From Candidatus Omnitrophica bacterium CG11_big_fil_rev_8_21_14_0_20_41_12 (GTDB taxonomy: Bacteria; Omnitrophota; Gorgyraeia; Gygaellales; Profunditerraquicolaceae): a stretch of DNA of 38,952 nt. This document shows positions 1-9,123 of the stretch, piece by piece. The notes below the pieces were generated by a model. The model worked only from the letters and a program-made list of their open reading frames with translations, was not told where the DNA came from and searched no databases. Both the position numbers and the translations under genes were made by a program. Location of the stretch: assembly GCA_002796135.1 (NCBI GenBank), contig PCWB01000019.1, positions 1 through 38,952 of the forward strand. Direction: 5' to 3'. How positions within the stretch are numbered: position 1 is the stretch's first letter; each line of letters starts with the position of its first letter.

Positions 1-83
1 TTCTGTACTTCTGCATAGGCGGCGCCAAAAGTCAGGCCGACTATTAAAGCAAGCGCTAGTACTACTAATAAGCGTTTACCCAT
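1..83 (-). CDS. Exported protein, N-terminal fragment (signal peptide MGKRLLVVLALALIVGLTFGAAYAEVQ), truncated by window edge
   Basis: ATG at 83 on minus strand preceded by AAGGAGGAAACAAAA (good SD); open to window edge; classic signal peptide ending AYA-E. Confidence 0.75.
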   Translation of the reverse strand, partial: MGKRLLVVLALALIVGLTFGAAYAEVQ

Positions 84-180
84 TTTTGTTTCCTCCTTTT
101 TTTATTAACTGTTGTGGATATATGGTTAACTAGGCTTTATAATATTATTGCCTAGGATGATTTCTTTACTAATTATAAAT

Positions 181-208
181 ATTTTACACATAACCCTATG
201 TTTGTCAA
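181..208 (-). promoter_or_regulatory. sigma70-type promoter for the exported-protein gene (TTGACA - 16 nt - TAAAAT)
   Basis: Minus strand TTGACA (203-208), 16-nt spacer, TAAAAT (181-186), about 90 nt upstream of the ATG at 83. Confidence 0.65.
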
Positions 209-238
209 GGGTTTTTTTAATGAGTTTAGAGCTCAGCC

Positions 239-889
239 TTAGATGGTCTTTTTGTCCAAAAACACCTTAACATCCTCGTAAATCTTATCAATCTCAAGCT
301 GGGTTAACCCATAATCAAGCCCGGCTTTGATCAGCTGCTCAGGAGCAATGATGTCCTCAGGAGTATGACTGTCGTTATTTAAGATCAATTTTGCCTTGAA
401 TTTTCTGGCTTGATTGATTACATGCTTATTGGCTTCTTTGTGCCCGTGGCGGCTGGTAACCTCTAAAAACACGCCGCGACTGGCGGCTAATTGTGTATCC
501 TCGTCGGAGATGAAGCCGGGGTGGGCCAGGATATCGATATCGGCTATTAAAGCCAGATGGTTAGTATTCTTGGCCACCGGCTCAACCGGAGTTTCTCCGT
601 GGGCGATAATAATTTTGATCCCCTCTTTTCTGGCTAAGACGGCAAGCGGCTTGAACTGCTCCGGAGGCAAGTGTGTTAATTCCACTCCCGGCAAAACTTT
701 AATTCCGGAATTTTTTGGCCAGCGTTTGCAGAATTCTACAATTGCTTTTGCAATTTGTTTAATATTGCTGTAGTCAGCGTGATCGGTAATTGCAATTACT
801 TTATAACCTTTGTCCTGATAGCGTACCGCTACCTCTGAAGGAAGTAGATTACCGTCGCTTAAGAATGTGTGTGCGTGTAGGTTAAACAT
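239..889 (-). CDS. PHP-domain phosphoesterase/histidinol-phosphatase-like protein
   Basis: MFNLHAHTFLSDG...ITDHAD...PGVELTH...AHGE...NNDSHTPED PHP motifs; the ORF extends to 955, but the homologous start is probably the internal Met at 889. Confidence 0.8.
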   Translation of the reverse strand: MFNLHAHTFLSDGNLLPSEVAVRYQDKGYKVIAITDHADYSNIKQIAKAIVEFCKRWPKNSGIKVLPGVELTHLPPEQFKPLAVLARKEGIKIIIAHGETPVEPVAKNTNHLALIADIDILAHPGFISDEDTQLAASRGVFLEVTSRHGHKEANKHVINQARKFKAKLILNNDSHTPEDIIAPEQLIKAGLDYGLTQLEIDKIYEDVKVFLDKKTI

Positions 890-960
890 TTTATATGTTG
901 ATAGCTTACACCCGACGCTAATAGGAATTGCGTCGGTGTGCACTAGGTAGTGCATTTAAT

Positions 961-1034
961 GCGCCTGGGTGGATTCGAACCACCCACCTAGGCCTTAGGA
1001 GAGCCTCGCTCTATCCAAAATGAGCTACAGGCGC
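961..1034 (-). tRNA. tRNA-Arg (anticodon CCT), no encoded CCA
   Basis: Minus strand GCGCCTG TA GCTC..GAGC G AGGCT CTCCTAA GGCCT AGGTG GGTGG TTCGAAT CCACC CAGGCGC; 7-bp acceptor and 5-bp T stem perfect; anticodon loop CTCCTAA gives CCT. Confidence 0.93.
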
Positions 1035-1090
1035 AAATTGTCCACGAGGACAACACCCGCGCAATTTTTTATAAGCGCGGGGCGTAGTCC

Positions 1091-1621
1091 TTATTCCCCC
1101 TGGAACTTAATCAAAGAATATAACGGATACTCTTTTAATTTATCTTTTCCGTGCAAATCAACCAGCTCAATGACAAAGCCAATACCTGCGATCTTGCCTC
1201 CCAGTTGATTAACCAGCTCAGTTACTGCCTTGACTGTGCCGCCGGTAGCTAAAAGATCATCAATAATTAAAACTTTTTCACCCGGAGCTATTGCGTCTTG
1301 GTGGATCTCTAAAGTATCAGTTCCGTATTCAAGCTCATAAGTTGTCGAAATTGTTTTATAAGGCAGCTTGCCTTTTTTGCGCACCGGGACAAATCCTGCA
1401 TTGATCTTATGAGCAACCGCGGCGCCGAAAATAAATCCCCGCGCTTCCACCCCGACCACTTTATCAAAGCCTTTGCCTTTATATTTTTTCGCCAACAGGT
1501 CAACGGATTTTTTAAAAGCAACTTTGTTCTGAATTAAAGTTGTGACATCGCGGAAGAGAATTCCCGGCTTGGGAAAATCAGGAATATTGCGGATGGATTT
1601 TTCTAACAGCGCGTTATTCAT
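1091..1621 (-). CDS. apt: Adenine phosphoribosyltransferase
   Basis: IRNIPDFPKPGILFRDVTTL, GVEARGFIFGAAVA, VLIIDDLLATGGT PRPP motif. Confidence 0.95.
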   Translation of the reverse strand: MNNALLEKSIRNIPDFPKPGILFRDVTTLIQNKVAFKKSVDLLAKKYKGKGFDKVVGVEARGFIFGAAVAHKINAGFVPVRKKGKLPYKTISTTYELEYGTDTLEIHQDAIAPGEKVLIIDDLLATGGTVKAVTELVNQLGGKIAGIGFVIELVDLHGKDKLKEYPLYSLIKFQGE

Positions 1622-2436
1622 TAAAGTTCCTTTTCCTGTCCCACGACAAATTTTTTTAATTTTTTTAAAGCCGCTTCTTCGATCTGGCGGATCCTTTCAC
1701 GGGAAACCCCAAGTTTTTTGGCAACTTCAGCTAAAGTTTGAGACTTAGTATTGGTCAGCCCAAAACGTAAATCCAGGATCTCTCTTTCTCGATCGGACAT
1801 AACCTCAAGCAGATTATCCACCCGTTCCCGGTCAAGCAACTTTACGATCCCTGCATTTGGAGATAAGGCATCTTTATCTTCCACTAAATCAGATATTTGA
1901 TTTTCATTGTCTTCACCAATCGGAGCATCTAAAGAAGATGTGGTTGAGGCCATCCAGAAATTAATCTGATCCATTTTTTCAGGAGAAATTTTTAATTTTT
2001 TGGCAACTTCTTTATCTGAAGGTAGGCGTTTCAATTTTTGGCTTAAGCGTTCCTTATTTTTTTTCCATTTGGTGATCAGGTCATTCATATACACCGGAAT
2101 GCGGATCATCTTCCCTTGTTCGCTGATTGAGCGGGTAATTCCCTGTTTGATCCACCAGGCAGCATAGGTTGAGAAACGAAAACCCTTACGGTGATCGAAT
2201 TTCTCAACGGCTTTGATTAATCCGAGGTTGCCCTCTTCGATTAAATCCAGAAAAGGCGTGCCCATGCGCATGTAACGTTTGGCAATATTAATCACCAGGC
2301 GCAGATTGGCGCGGATCATGTCCTTGCGCGCAATCTCATCTCCTTTTTTAATCTTCTTGCTCAGATCAACTTCCTGCTGGGCAGTTAAAAGAGGAATCAA
2401 CCGGACTTCTTTAAGATACGTTTTTAACGCTTCCAT
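1621..2436 (-). CDS. RNA polymerase sigma-70 family factor (RpoD/RpoS-like, lacks region 1.1)
   Basis: LRLVINIAKRYMRMGTPFLDLIEEGNLGLIKAVEKFDHRKGFRFSTYAAWWIKQGITRSI; region 4 SREREILDLRFGL...LGVSRERIRQIEEAALKKL. Confidence 0.93.
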   Translation of the reverse strand: MEALKTYLKEVRLIPLLTAQQEVDLSKKIKKGDEIARKDMIRANLRLVINIAKRYMRMGTPFLDLIEEGNLGLIKAVEKFDHRKGFRFSTYAAWWIKQGITRSISEQGKMIRIPVYMNDLITKWKKNKERLSQKLKRLPSDKEVAKKLKISPEKMDQINFWMASTTSSLDAPIGEDNENQISDLVEDKDALSPNAGIVKLLDRERVDNLLEVMSDREREILDLRFGLTNTKSQTLAEVAKKLGVSRERIRQIEEAALKKLKKFVVGQEKEL

Positions 2437-5165
2437 TATTTTTTATTCTTTAACACAGCTTGTGCAGCGGCTAATCGGGCAATCGGCACCCTAAACGGCG
2501 AGCAGCTGACATAATCCATACCTATATTATGGCAGAATTCCACGGATTTAGGTTCACCGCCATGCTCTCCGCAGATACCCACCTCTAATTTTTTATTAGT
2601 TGAGCGTCCGCGCTTGATACCCATTTTAATCAACTCTCCGATTCCCTCCTGATCAATACTTTGGAACGGATCGTCCGGAAGGATACCTTTGCTGATATAA
2701 TCCGGCAGAAATCCTCCGATATCGTCTCTTGAGAAACCAAAACCCATCTGCGTCATATCATTGGTTCCGAAAGAAAAGAATTGAGCAATCTTGGCCAGTT
2801 TATTTGCGACAAATGCTGCCCGCGGGATCTCAATCATTGTTCCCAAAAGATACTTCATTTTCTTTAGCCCGTATTTTTTCAGAACTTCCTTATATATCTG
2901 TTCAGCAATCGCAAACTGATCTTCCAGCTCTTTTACATCACAGACAACCGGGATCATGATCTCCGGATACGGGTCTTTGCCTTCTTTGACTAATTCCGCA
3001 GCTGCTTCTAAAATTGCGCGGATCTGCATCGCACTGATTTCAGGATAAGTAATTCCTAAGCGCACGCCGCGGTGGCCCATCATCGGGTTAGATTCATGTA
3101 AGCCTTCGGCTCTTTTAGCTAATTCCTGCATATCGATTTTTAAATCATTAGCCAGCTGTTTAAGTTTTTCCTCTTCGCGCGGCACAAATTCATGCAGCGG
3201 CGGGTCAAGCAGGCGGATGACTACCGGATAACCGTCCATAGCTGCAATGGTCCCTTTGATATCTTTTTTTACAAAAGGGAACAACTCATCTAATGCTTTT
3301 TGCCTCTCTGCGGTAGTTTTAGAGACAATCATTTTGCGTAATAAGAATAACGCCTGATCTGAGCCTTTACCGTAGAACATGTGCTCAGTGCGGAAAAGGC
3401 CAATGCCTTCGGCTCCGAATTGTAGCGCCTTTTGAGCATCTTCCGGGGTGTCCGCGTTAGTGCGAATACCTAATTTTTTTATTCCATCGCACATCTTCAA
3501 AAATTCCGAAAGAATCATATTTTCTTCGGTAGCATCCATCATCGGAAGCTGTCCTTCGTAAACATTGCCTTTGGTTCCGTTTAAGGTGATCCAATCGCCT
3601 TCTTTAAGAACCTCATCACCGGCATGCAAGGTTTTGTTTTCAATATCCACATGGATTGCGTTGCAACCGACAATACAGCATTTACCCCAACCGCGGGCAA
3701 CTAATGCGGCGTGGCTAGTCATACCTCCGCGGGCAGTAAGAATTGCCTGGGCTGCGCGCATACCTTCAACATCTTCTGGGTTAGTCTCTTCGCGTACCAA
3801 AATTACTTTTTTACCCGATTTTGCCCAAGCGACTGCCTCATGCGATGAAAAAACAATCTGGCCGCTTGCTCCACCGGGGCCTGCAGGTAAACCTTTGGCA
3901 AAAGGTTTGACCGTGATTTCAGTTTTAGGGTCAATAATCGGATGCAGTAATTCATCAAGTTGTGCCGGAGTTACGCGCATTACCGCCTGCTCCTTTTTAA
4001 TCATCTTCTCTTTAACCATATCTACCGCCATGCGGATTGCTGCCGGTCCGTTACGTTTGCCCACGCGGCACTGCAGCATAAAGAGCCTTCCTTTTTCAAT
4101 TGTAAATTCAATATCCTGCATATCATGATAATGTTTTTCCAGCCGATTTTGAATTGCGTATAGTTCTTTATAAATTCTGGGCATGGTTTTTTCCAGAGCG
4201 AGAAGCTCCTTGTTGTGGCTTGAGGTTGAATATTCGTTGATCGGAGCAGGAGTACGAATTCCGGCAACGACGTCTTCACCCTGAGCGTTAATTAAATACT
4301 CACCGTAGAAATTATTTTCTCCGTTTCCCGGATTACGCGTAAAGGCAACGCCGGTAGCTGAATCATCTCCCATGTTTCCGAAAACCATAACCTGCACATT
4401 TACTGCGGTGCCCCACTCATCGGGAATACTTTCGATTCTGCGGTAGCTGATTGCCCGTTTTCCGTTCCAAGAAGAGAATACTGCCCCCACTCCTCCCCAG
4501 AGCTGCTCCATGGGTTCATCGGGGAATTCTTTGCCCAGCACTTCTTTAATTTTTATTTTAAATTGTGCGCAGAGTTTTTTAAGGTCGTCGACATTTAAAT
4601 CGGTGTCGTTGGTGTAATTTTTAGATTTTTTCAGTTGTCCCATAACTGCTTCTAATTGTTTACGGATCCCCTCTTCTCCTTTGGGTTCGATTCCGGCAGC
4701 TTTTTCCATAACCACATCAGAGTACATCATAATCAGCCGGCGATAAGCATCATAAACAAAACGACTGTTACCGCTTTCTTTAATTAGTCCGGGGATAGTT
4801 TTTTCGGTTAATCCGACATTTAAAACCGTCTCCATCATCCCGGGCATGGATTTTCTGGCACCAGAGCGTACTGAGAATAAAAGCGGATTATTGGCATCTC
4901 CGAATTTTTTACCCATTAGTTTTTCTATTTTTTCAAGTGCGGTTAAAACTTGAGCTTTTAATTCTTTAGGGTATTTCTTTTTATTCTGGTAATAATATGT
5001 GCAAACTTCGGTGGTGCAGGTAAATCCCGGAGGTACGGGCAGCATTAAATTTTTATTGCCGGCCATTTCCGCAAGGTTGGCTCCTTTGCCTCCCAGGAGA
5101 TTCTTCATGCTTTCATTACCGTCTGCTTTACCGCCACCGAACGAATAAACGTATTTCTTGGCCAT
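2436..5165 (-). CDS. ppdK: Pyruvate, phosphate dikinase
   Basis: 909 aa; LLGGKGANLAEM, GGMTSHAALVARGWGKCCIVGC, GLFRTEHMFY, FFSFGTNDMTQMGFGFSRDD. Confidence 0.97.
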   Translation of the reverse strand: MAKKYVYSFGGGKADGNESMKNLLGGKGANLAEMAGNKNLMLPVPPGFTCTTEVCTYYYQNKKKYPKELKAQVLTALEKIEKLMGKKFGDANNPLLFSVRSGARKSMPGMMETVLNVGLTEKTIPGLIKESGNSRFVYDAYRRLIMMYSDVVMEKAAGIEPKGEEGIRKQLEAVMGQLKKSKNYTNDTDLNVDDLKKLCAQFKIKIKEVLGKEFPDEPMEQLWGGVGAVFSSWNGKRAISYRRIESIPDEWGTAVNVQVMVFGNMGDDSATGVAFTRNPGNGENNFYGEYLINAQGEDVVAGIRTPAPINEYSTSSHNKELLALEKTMPRIYKELYAIQNRLEKHYHDMQDIEFTIEKGRLFMLQCRVGKRNGPAAIRMAVDMVKEKMIKKEQAVMRVTPAQLDELLHPIIDPKTEITVKPFAKGLPAGPGGASGQIVFSSHEAVAWAKSGKKVILVREETNPEDVEGMRAAQAILTARGGMTSHAALVARGWGKCCIVGCNAIHVDIENKTLHAGDEVLKEGDWITLNGTKGNVYEGQLPMMDATEENMILSEFLKMCDGIKKLGIRTNADTPEDAQKALQFGAEGIGLFRTEHMFYGKGSDQALFLLRKMIVSKTTAERQKALDELFPFVKKDIKGTIAAMDGYPVVIRLLDPPLHEFVPREEEKLKQLANDLKIDMQELAKRAEGLHESNPMMGHRGVRLGITYPEISAMQIRAILEAAAELVKEGKDPYPEIMIPVVCDVKELEDQFAIAEQIYKEVLKKYGLKKMKYLLGTMIEIPRAAFVANKLAKIAQFFSFGTNDMTQMGFGFSRDDIGGFLPDYISKGILPDDPFQSIDQEGIGELIKMGIKRGRSTNKKLEVGICGEHGGEPKSVEFCHNIGMDYVSCSPFRVPIARLAAAQAVLKNKK

Positions 5166-5186
5166 TACTTTTAAACCCGTCCTTTC

Positions 5187-6491
5187 TTAAACTAGTTGGT
5201 TAATTAAATATTCTTTTAATTTATCTAGTGAGATTCTTTCCTGTTGCATTGTATCTCTGAAGCGTACCGTTACCTGTTTATCTTCTAAGCTCTGCACATC
5301 GACGGTTACGCAAAACAGCGTGCCTACTTCATCCTGCCTGCGGTAAAGTTTGCCGATTGCTCCGGTGTCATCGTAAACCGTAACTAAAGATTTTTTTAGG
5401 TCTTTAGCGATATTTTTAGCTAATTCCACAATCTCCGGCCGGTTACGTAAAAGTGGCAGCACCGCCACTTTAGTTGGAGCCAGGTCCTTATTTAATTTTA
5501 AAACTACGCGCGTATCTTCCTTTACTTTTTCTTCATGATAAGCGTCAACTAATATCGCCAGAACGCTTCTGTCTACTCCTCCGGAAGGCTCAATGATATA
5601 CGGATAGAATCTTTCCTTTTTTTGATCATCAAAATACTGCAGCTCTTTGCCGCTAAACTTAGAGTGTTGTTTTAAATCAAAATCCGTGCGGTTGGCGATC
5701 CCCTCTAATTCGCTCCAGCCGAACGGGAAATTGTATTCGATATCCGTACAGGCCAGGGCGTAATGCGCTAATTCATCTTTTTCATGCGGGCGCCGGCGCA
5801 GGTTTTCTTTTTTTATCCCTAGATTCAAATACCAGTTAAATCTTTCCTCTACCCACAATTCATAAATTTTATCTGCTTCTTCGGGCCGGCAAAAATACTC
5901 AATCTCCATTTGCTCAAATTCACGGGTGCGGAAAGTAAAATTTCCCGGAGTAATTTCGTTGCGGAATGATTTACCGATTTGCGCCAGGCCAAAAGGTAGC
6001 TTGGGGTGTTTTGAATCCAGAATATTTAAGAAGTTTACAAACATACCCTGGGCAGTTTCCGGACGCAGGTGGATCTGGTTTGAGGCATCCTCTACCGGTC
6101 CCTGGTGCGTTTTAAACATTAGATTAAACGGACGGGATTCAGTAAGTTCTCCTGAGCATTCCGGGCATTTAAGTTTGTTTTTTAAGTCGGCAGTTTTAAA
6201 GCGTTTCTTGCAGGCCTTGCAGTCGCTTTTTAAATCAAAGAAATTTTCAACATGGCCGCTTGACTCCCAGACTTTCGGGTGCATAAGAATGGCCGCATCC
6301 ATGCCAAAGATATCGTTTCTCTCATAGACGCAAGCCTTCCACCAGGCGCGTTTAAGGTTATTTTTTAATTCTACGCCGTGGGGGCCGTAGTCCCAGGTAT
6401 TGGCTAAGCCGCCGTAGATTTCGCTTCCCTGAAAAATAAACCCTCTGCGCTTGCACAAAGATGTAATTTTATCCATCAAATTTTCTGCCAT
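5187..6491 (-). CDS. glyS: Glycyl-tRNA synthetase (single-chain class II type)
   Basis: MAENLMDKITSLCKRRGFIFQGSEIYGGLANTWDYGPHGVELK; RPETAQGMFVNF; EPSGGVDRSVLAIL. Confidence 0.95.
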   Translation of the reverse strand: MAENLMDKITSLCKRRGFIFQGSEIYGGLANTWDYGPHGVELKNNLKRAWWKACVYERNDIFGMDAAILMHPKVWESSGHVENFFDLKSDCKACKKRFKTADLKNKLKCPECSGELTESRPFNLMFKTHQGPVEDASNQIHLRPETAQGMFVNFLNILDSKHPKLPFGLAQIGKSFRNEITPGNFTFRTREFEQMEIEYFCRPEEADKIYELWVEERFNWYLNLGIKKENLRRRPHEKDELAHYALACTDIEYNFPFGWSELEGIANRTDFDLKQHSKFSGKELQYFDDQKKERFYPYIIEPSGGVDRSVLAILVDAYHEEKVKEDTRVVLKLNKDLAPTKVAVLPLLRNRPEIVELAKNIAKDLKKSLVTVYDDTGAIGKLYRRQDEVGTLFCVTVDVQSLEDKQVTVRFRDTMQQERISLDKLKEYLINQLV

Positions 6492-6548
6492 AGTCTTTTA
6501 TTTTTAGCTCAATTTAGGCCAAAAGTCAAGCAGAGTTTACTGCTCTGA

Positions 6549-7271
6549 TTATTTAGTTGGCTTGATTGTTGAAATTATCATAAAGACCTTATTTAAATCA
6601 AGCGTATTTCCCTTATCCTTAATATAAACCTTATAAAAATTATCCTGAGCATCTAGAATATTGCAATCGTAGTAGCTATCCGCTACGCCAAGATTATAAT
6701 TTAAAAAACCTCTGAACTGCTGTGTTTGAAATCTGGTCATCTTAACGATTTTTTGATCGCCCAAATCCGGGGTAAAGACGCTTTTCATAATTACAAAAAA
6801 AGCGTCAGTTATATTTTCAATTTTACTTAGATTTGCCGAAGTTAGCCGCTCCATGAATTCATAATTATCTTTAACCCCCTGTTTCTTGACATCCGGATAA
6901 AGCCGCAAAAATTCACCGGGTTCCTGGTATAAAAGATAAATTATTTTTCCTTTATCCAGCCACTTGTGTTTTTTATAATATGGTCTTTTGATTAGTTCCT
7001 GCGTAATTGCAAAACCCTTAGGGCATAAAATACTCAACTGAGGAAAACTCTGCAAAACCAATTCTTGTGAGTAATCATTCTCTATAGTGGTAGGCTGGAT
7101 TATCTTTTCACCAGGGGCCATGCAAAGAATAGGGATATTTTTGCAGTCGCCGATGCCATAAATCACATATTGCCTTAAGATATTCGGCCCGGCAAATTTG
7201 ATAATAAAGGCAATGCTCAAGCCAAGGACAATTATGTTGGAGATATATTTGCGGCGTCGTTTAGCGCTCAT
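6549..7271 (-). CDS. Uncharacterised protein with single N-terminal transmembrane segment
   Basis: 240-aa ORF overlapping panB 3' end by 11 nt; hydrophobic NIIVLGLSIAFIIKFA near N-terminus; no recognised domain. Confidence 0.7.
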   Translation of the reverse strand: MSAKRRRKYISNIIVLGLSIAFIIKFAGPNILRQYVIYGIGDCKNIPILCMAPGEKIIQPTTIENDYSQELVLQSFPQLSILCPKGFAITQELIKRPYYKKHKWLDKGKIIYLLYQEPGEFLRLYPDVKKQGVKDNYEFMERLTSANLSKIENITDAFFVIMKSVFTPDLGDQKIVKMTRFQTQQFRGFLNYNLGVADSYYDCNILDAQDNFYKVYIKDKGNTLDLNKVFMIISTIKPTK

Positions 7272-8085
7272 CTATCTTTTTAAATTCCTCTTCTTTGATG
7301 GTAAAAGAATGCTCCGGAGCAGGAAACTTCTCTTTAAGCACCTCATTTTTAAAATCATTTACGGCTTCTAAGATAATCGGAGAAAGGTTTGCGTATTTTT
7401 TAACAAATTTCGGAGTATAGCGGTCAAATAAGCCTAACATATCGTTGATCACCAGAACCTGGCCGTCACAATGGATGCCTGCTCCTATGCCGATCGTCGG
7501 GATTTTAAGTTGAGCGGTGATTAACTCGGATATTTTATCCGGCAGGCATTCTAAGACTAAGGCAAAACACCCTAATTTTTCCAGGGCCTTAGCCTGCCCA
7601 ATGAGATTTTTTGCGCTTTGAGCGTCTTTTCCCTGGACCTTGAATCCTCCGATCTTATCTGCAGTTTGAGGAGTCAGCCCGATATGCCCCATTACCGCAA
7701 TGCCTGATTTTATAATTTGCTCGGTTACTGCGATGCATCCGGGGAACCATTCTAATTTTACGGCCTGGGCTTGAGCCTCTTCAATAAATCGTTGGGCATT
7801 TTTTAAGGCGTCTTGGGGATTGATCTGATAAGAGTTAAAAGGCATGTCTGCGACAACTAAAGCATTTTTAACGGCCCTGGTTACGGCTTTGGTATGGTGC
7901 AGCATTTCAGGCATTCCGACCTGAGTAGTTGATTCAAGGCCAAGCACAACATTGGCTAGCGAATCACCTACCAGAATTATATCTATCCCTGCTTGATCGA
8001 CTAAATTTGCAATGGGATAATCATATGCCGTAAGCATCGTGATTTTACGTTTATTTTTTAATTCCAGGATACTTTTAATGTCCAT
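7261..8085 (-). CDS. panB: 3-methyl-2-oxobutanoate hydroxymethyltransferase
   Basis: KITMLTAYDYPIANLVDQAGIDIILVGDSLANVVLG; VMGHIGLTPQ; GIGAGIHCDGQVLVINDMLGL. Confidence 0.96.
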   Translation of the reverse strand: MDIKSILELKNKRKITMLTAYDYPIANLVDQAGIDIILVGDSLANVVLGLESTTQVGMPEMLHHTKAVTRAVKNALVVADMPFNSYQINPQDALKNAQRFIEEAQAQAVKLEWFPGCIAVTEQIIKSGIAVMGHIGLTPQTADKIGGFKVQGKDAQSAKNLIGQAKALEKLGCFALVLECLPDKISELITAQLKIPTIGIGAGIHCDGQVLVINDMLGLFDRYTPKFVKKYANLSPIILEAVNDFKNEVLKEKFPAPEHSFTIKEEEFKKIDER

Positions 8086-8179
8086 ATTTTTTCATGATTA
8101 AGAAATAAACTAAAGTGATCAGCCATCCGCTGACTAAGAAAATAACTAAGTACCTGCGTATCTTTGAGCTGTAAGCCAT
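8075..8179 (-). CDS. Candidate 34-aa single-TM micro-protein MAYSSKIRRYLVIFLVSGWLITLVYFLIMKKYGH
   Basis: Not in the ORF track. ATG at 8179 lies 6 nt after the panE stop; its stop (8077-8075) overlaps the panB start (ATGGACATTAA). Predicted TM helix; weak or no SD. Confidence 0.5.
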   Translation of the reverse strand: MAYSSKIRRYLVIFLVSGWLITLVYFLIMKKYGH

Positions 8180-8185
8180 TAAGGT

Positions 8186-9112
8186 TTAGACTGAACTTTT
8201 ATAGCTTGCCTCGATAGTTTTGATTAAGTCAAGCAGGAATTTGTTGGTAGGAACATTGATCCCCAACTCCTGGCCCAGGCGCACAATTACTCCATTAATG
8301 AAATCTATCTCTGTGCGTTTTTTTCTTAAGATATCCTGAAGCATCGATGATTGATTGTCCCCTGTGGCTTCACAGACCGCTTCAACTTTTGCCAGAGGAT
8401 CATCAAAGATCAGTTTGATGCGTTTTCGTTTGGCAATCCGCGTCGCCTCGGTAACTGCGTCTCTTAAGATTCTTCGGGTTCCTTCAAATTCCGTAAGCTT
8501 ACCGTTGGGCAGACGGGTAATTGCCGTTAGCGCGTTGATACCGACATTAATGATTAGCTTTGACCAGATCAGGCTTTTTATATCGCGCGACATTTTCGTC
8601 TCAAGCCCTACTTTATTAAAAATTTCCCGGATGGCGCGCATCTCCACCGGTGTCTTGCCGCCAACTGTGCCGATGATGGTCTCTCCGCGTCCGGCGTGGC
8701 GAATTTTACCGGTAGCGATTAAAGTCGCCCCTTGGTTAGTGACGCCGGCAATCACGTTCTGTTCTCCGGCGATCTCAGAGATTATTTCAATATTTCCCAT
8801 TCCGTTTTGCAAGGTTAAAATTTTAGTATCTTCACCTAAAAGCGGCTTGATCTGTTCAACCGCCTGTTTAGTGTTAAATGATTTTACGCAGATGATGATT
8901 AAATCACACTTTTCGATATCTTTAATGTTAGCGGTAGATTTTATTTTTACCTGCCAGGATCCTGATACGCCTTCCACACAAATTCCGGAAGAGTTGATCT
9001 TAGCAGCGGCCTCTTCGCTTTTAGTCAGCAGCCAAAGCTCTTCTTTGGATTTTGATAAAAATGCGGCGATTAAACATCCCATTGCGCCTGATCCGAGGAT
9101 AACAATTTTCAT
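8186..9112 (-). CDS. panE: 2-dehydropantoate 2-reductase
   Basis: MKIVILGSGAMGCLIAAFLSK Rossmann motif; LTLQNGMGN; SLIWSKLIINVGINALTAI. Confidence 0.9.
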   Translation of the reverse strand: MKIVILGSGAMGCLIAAFLSKSKEELWLLTKSEEAAAKINSSGICVEGVSGSWQVKIKSTANIKDIEKCDLIIICVKSFNTKQAVEQIKPLLGEDTKILTLQNGMGNIEIISEIAGEQNVIAGVTNQGATLIATGKIRHAGRGETIIGTVGGKTPVEMRAIREIFNKVGLETKMSRDIKSLIWSKLIINVGINALTAITRLPNGKLTEFEGTRRILRDAVTEATRIAKRKRIKLIFDDPLAKVEAVCEATGDNQSSMLQDILRKKRTEIDFINGVIVRLGQELGINVPTNKFLLDLIKTIEASYKSSV

Positions 9113-9123
9113 ATTTTTTTCCT

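Noticed and set aside
200-238. TGAG..CTCA hairpin next to a T-run after the PHP gene as a possible terminator.
   Set aside because: In the minus (sense) direction the stem is short and followed by A-rich rather than U-rich sequence, so it is not a convincing intrinsic terminator.
890-955. N-terminal extension of the PHP protein in the ORF track (MHYLVHTDAIPISVGCKLSTYK).
   Set aside because: PHP homology begins at MFNLHAHTFLSDG (889); the extension is probably leader. It cannot be fully excluded, because the SD at 889 is weak.
6529-6544. AGCAG-AGTTTA-CTGCT short hairpin upstream of glyS as a terminator.
   Set aside because: Only 5 bp and no proper U-run; left unannotated.
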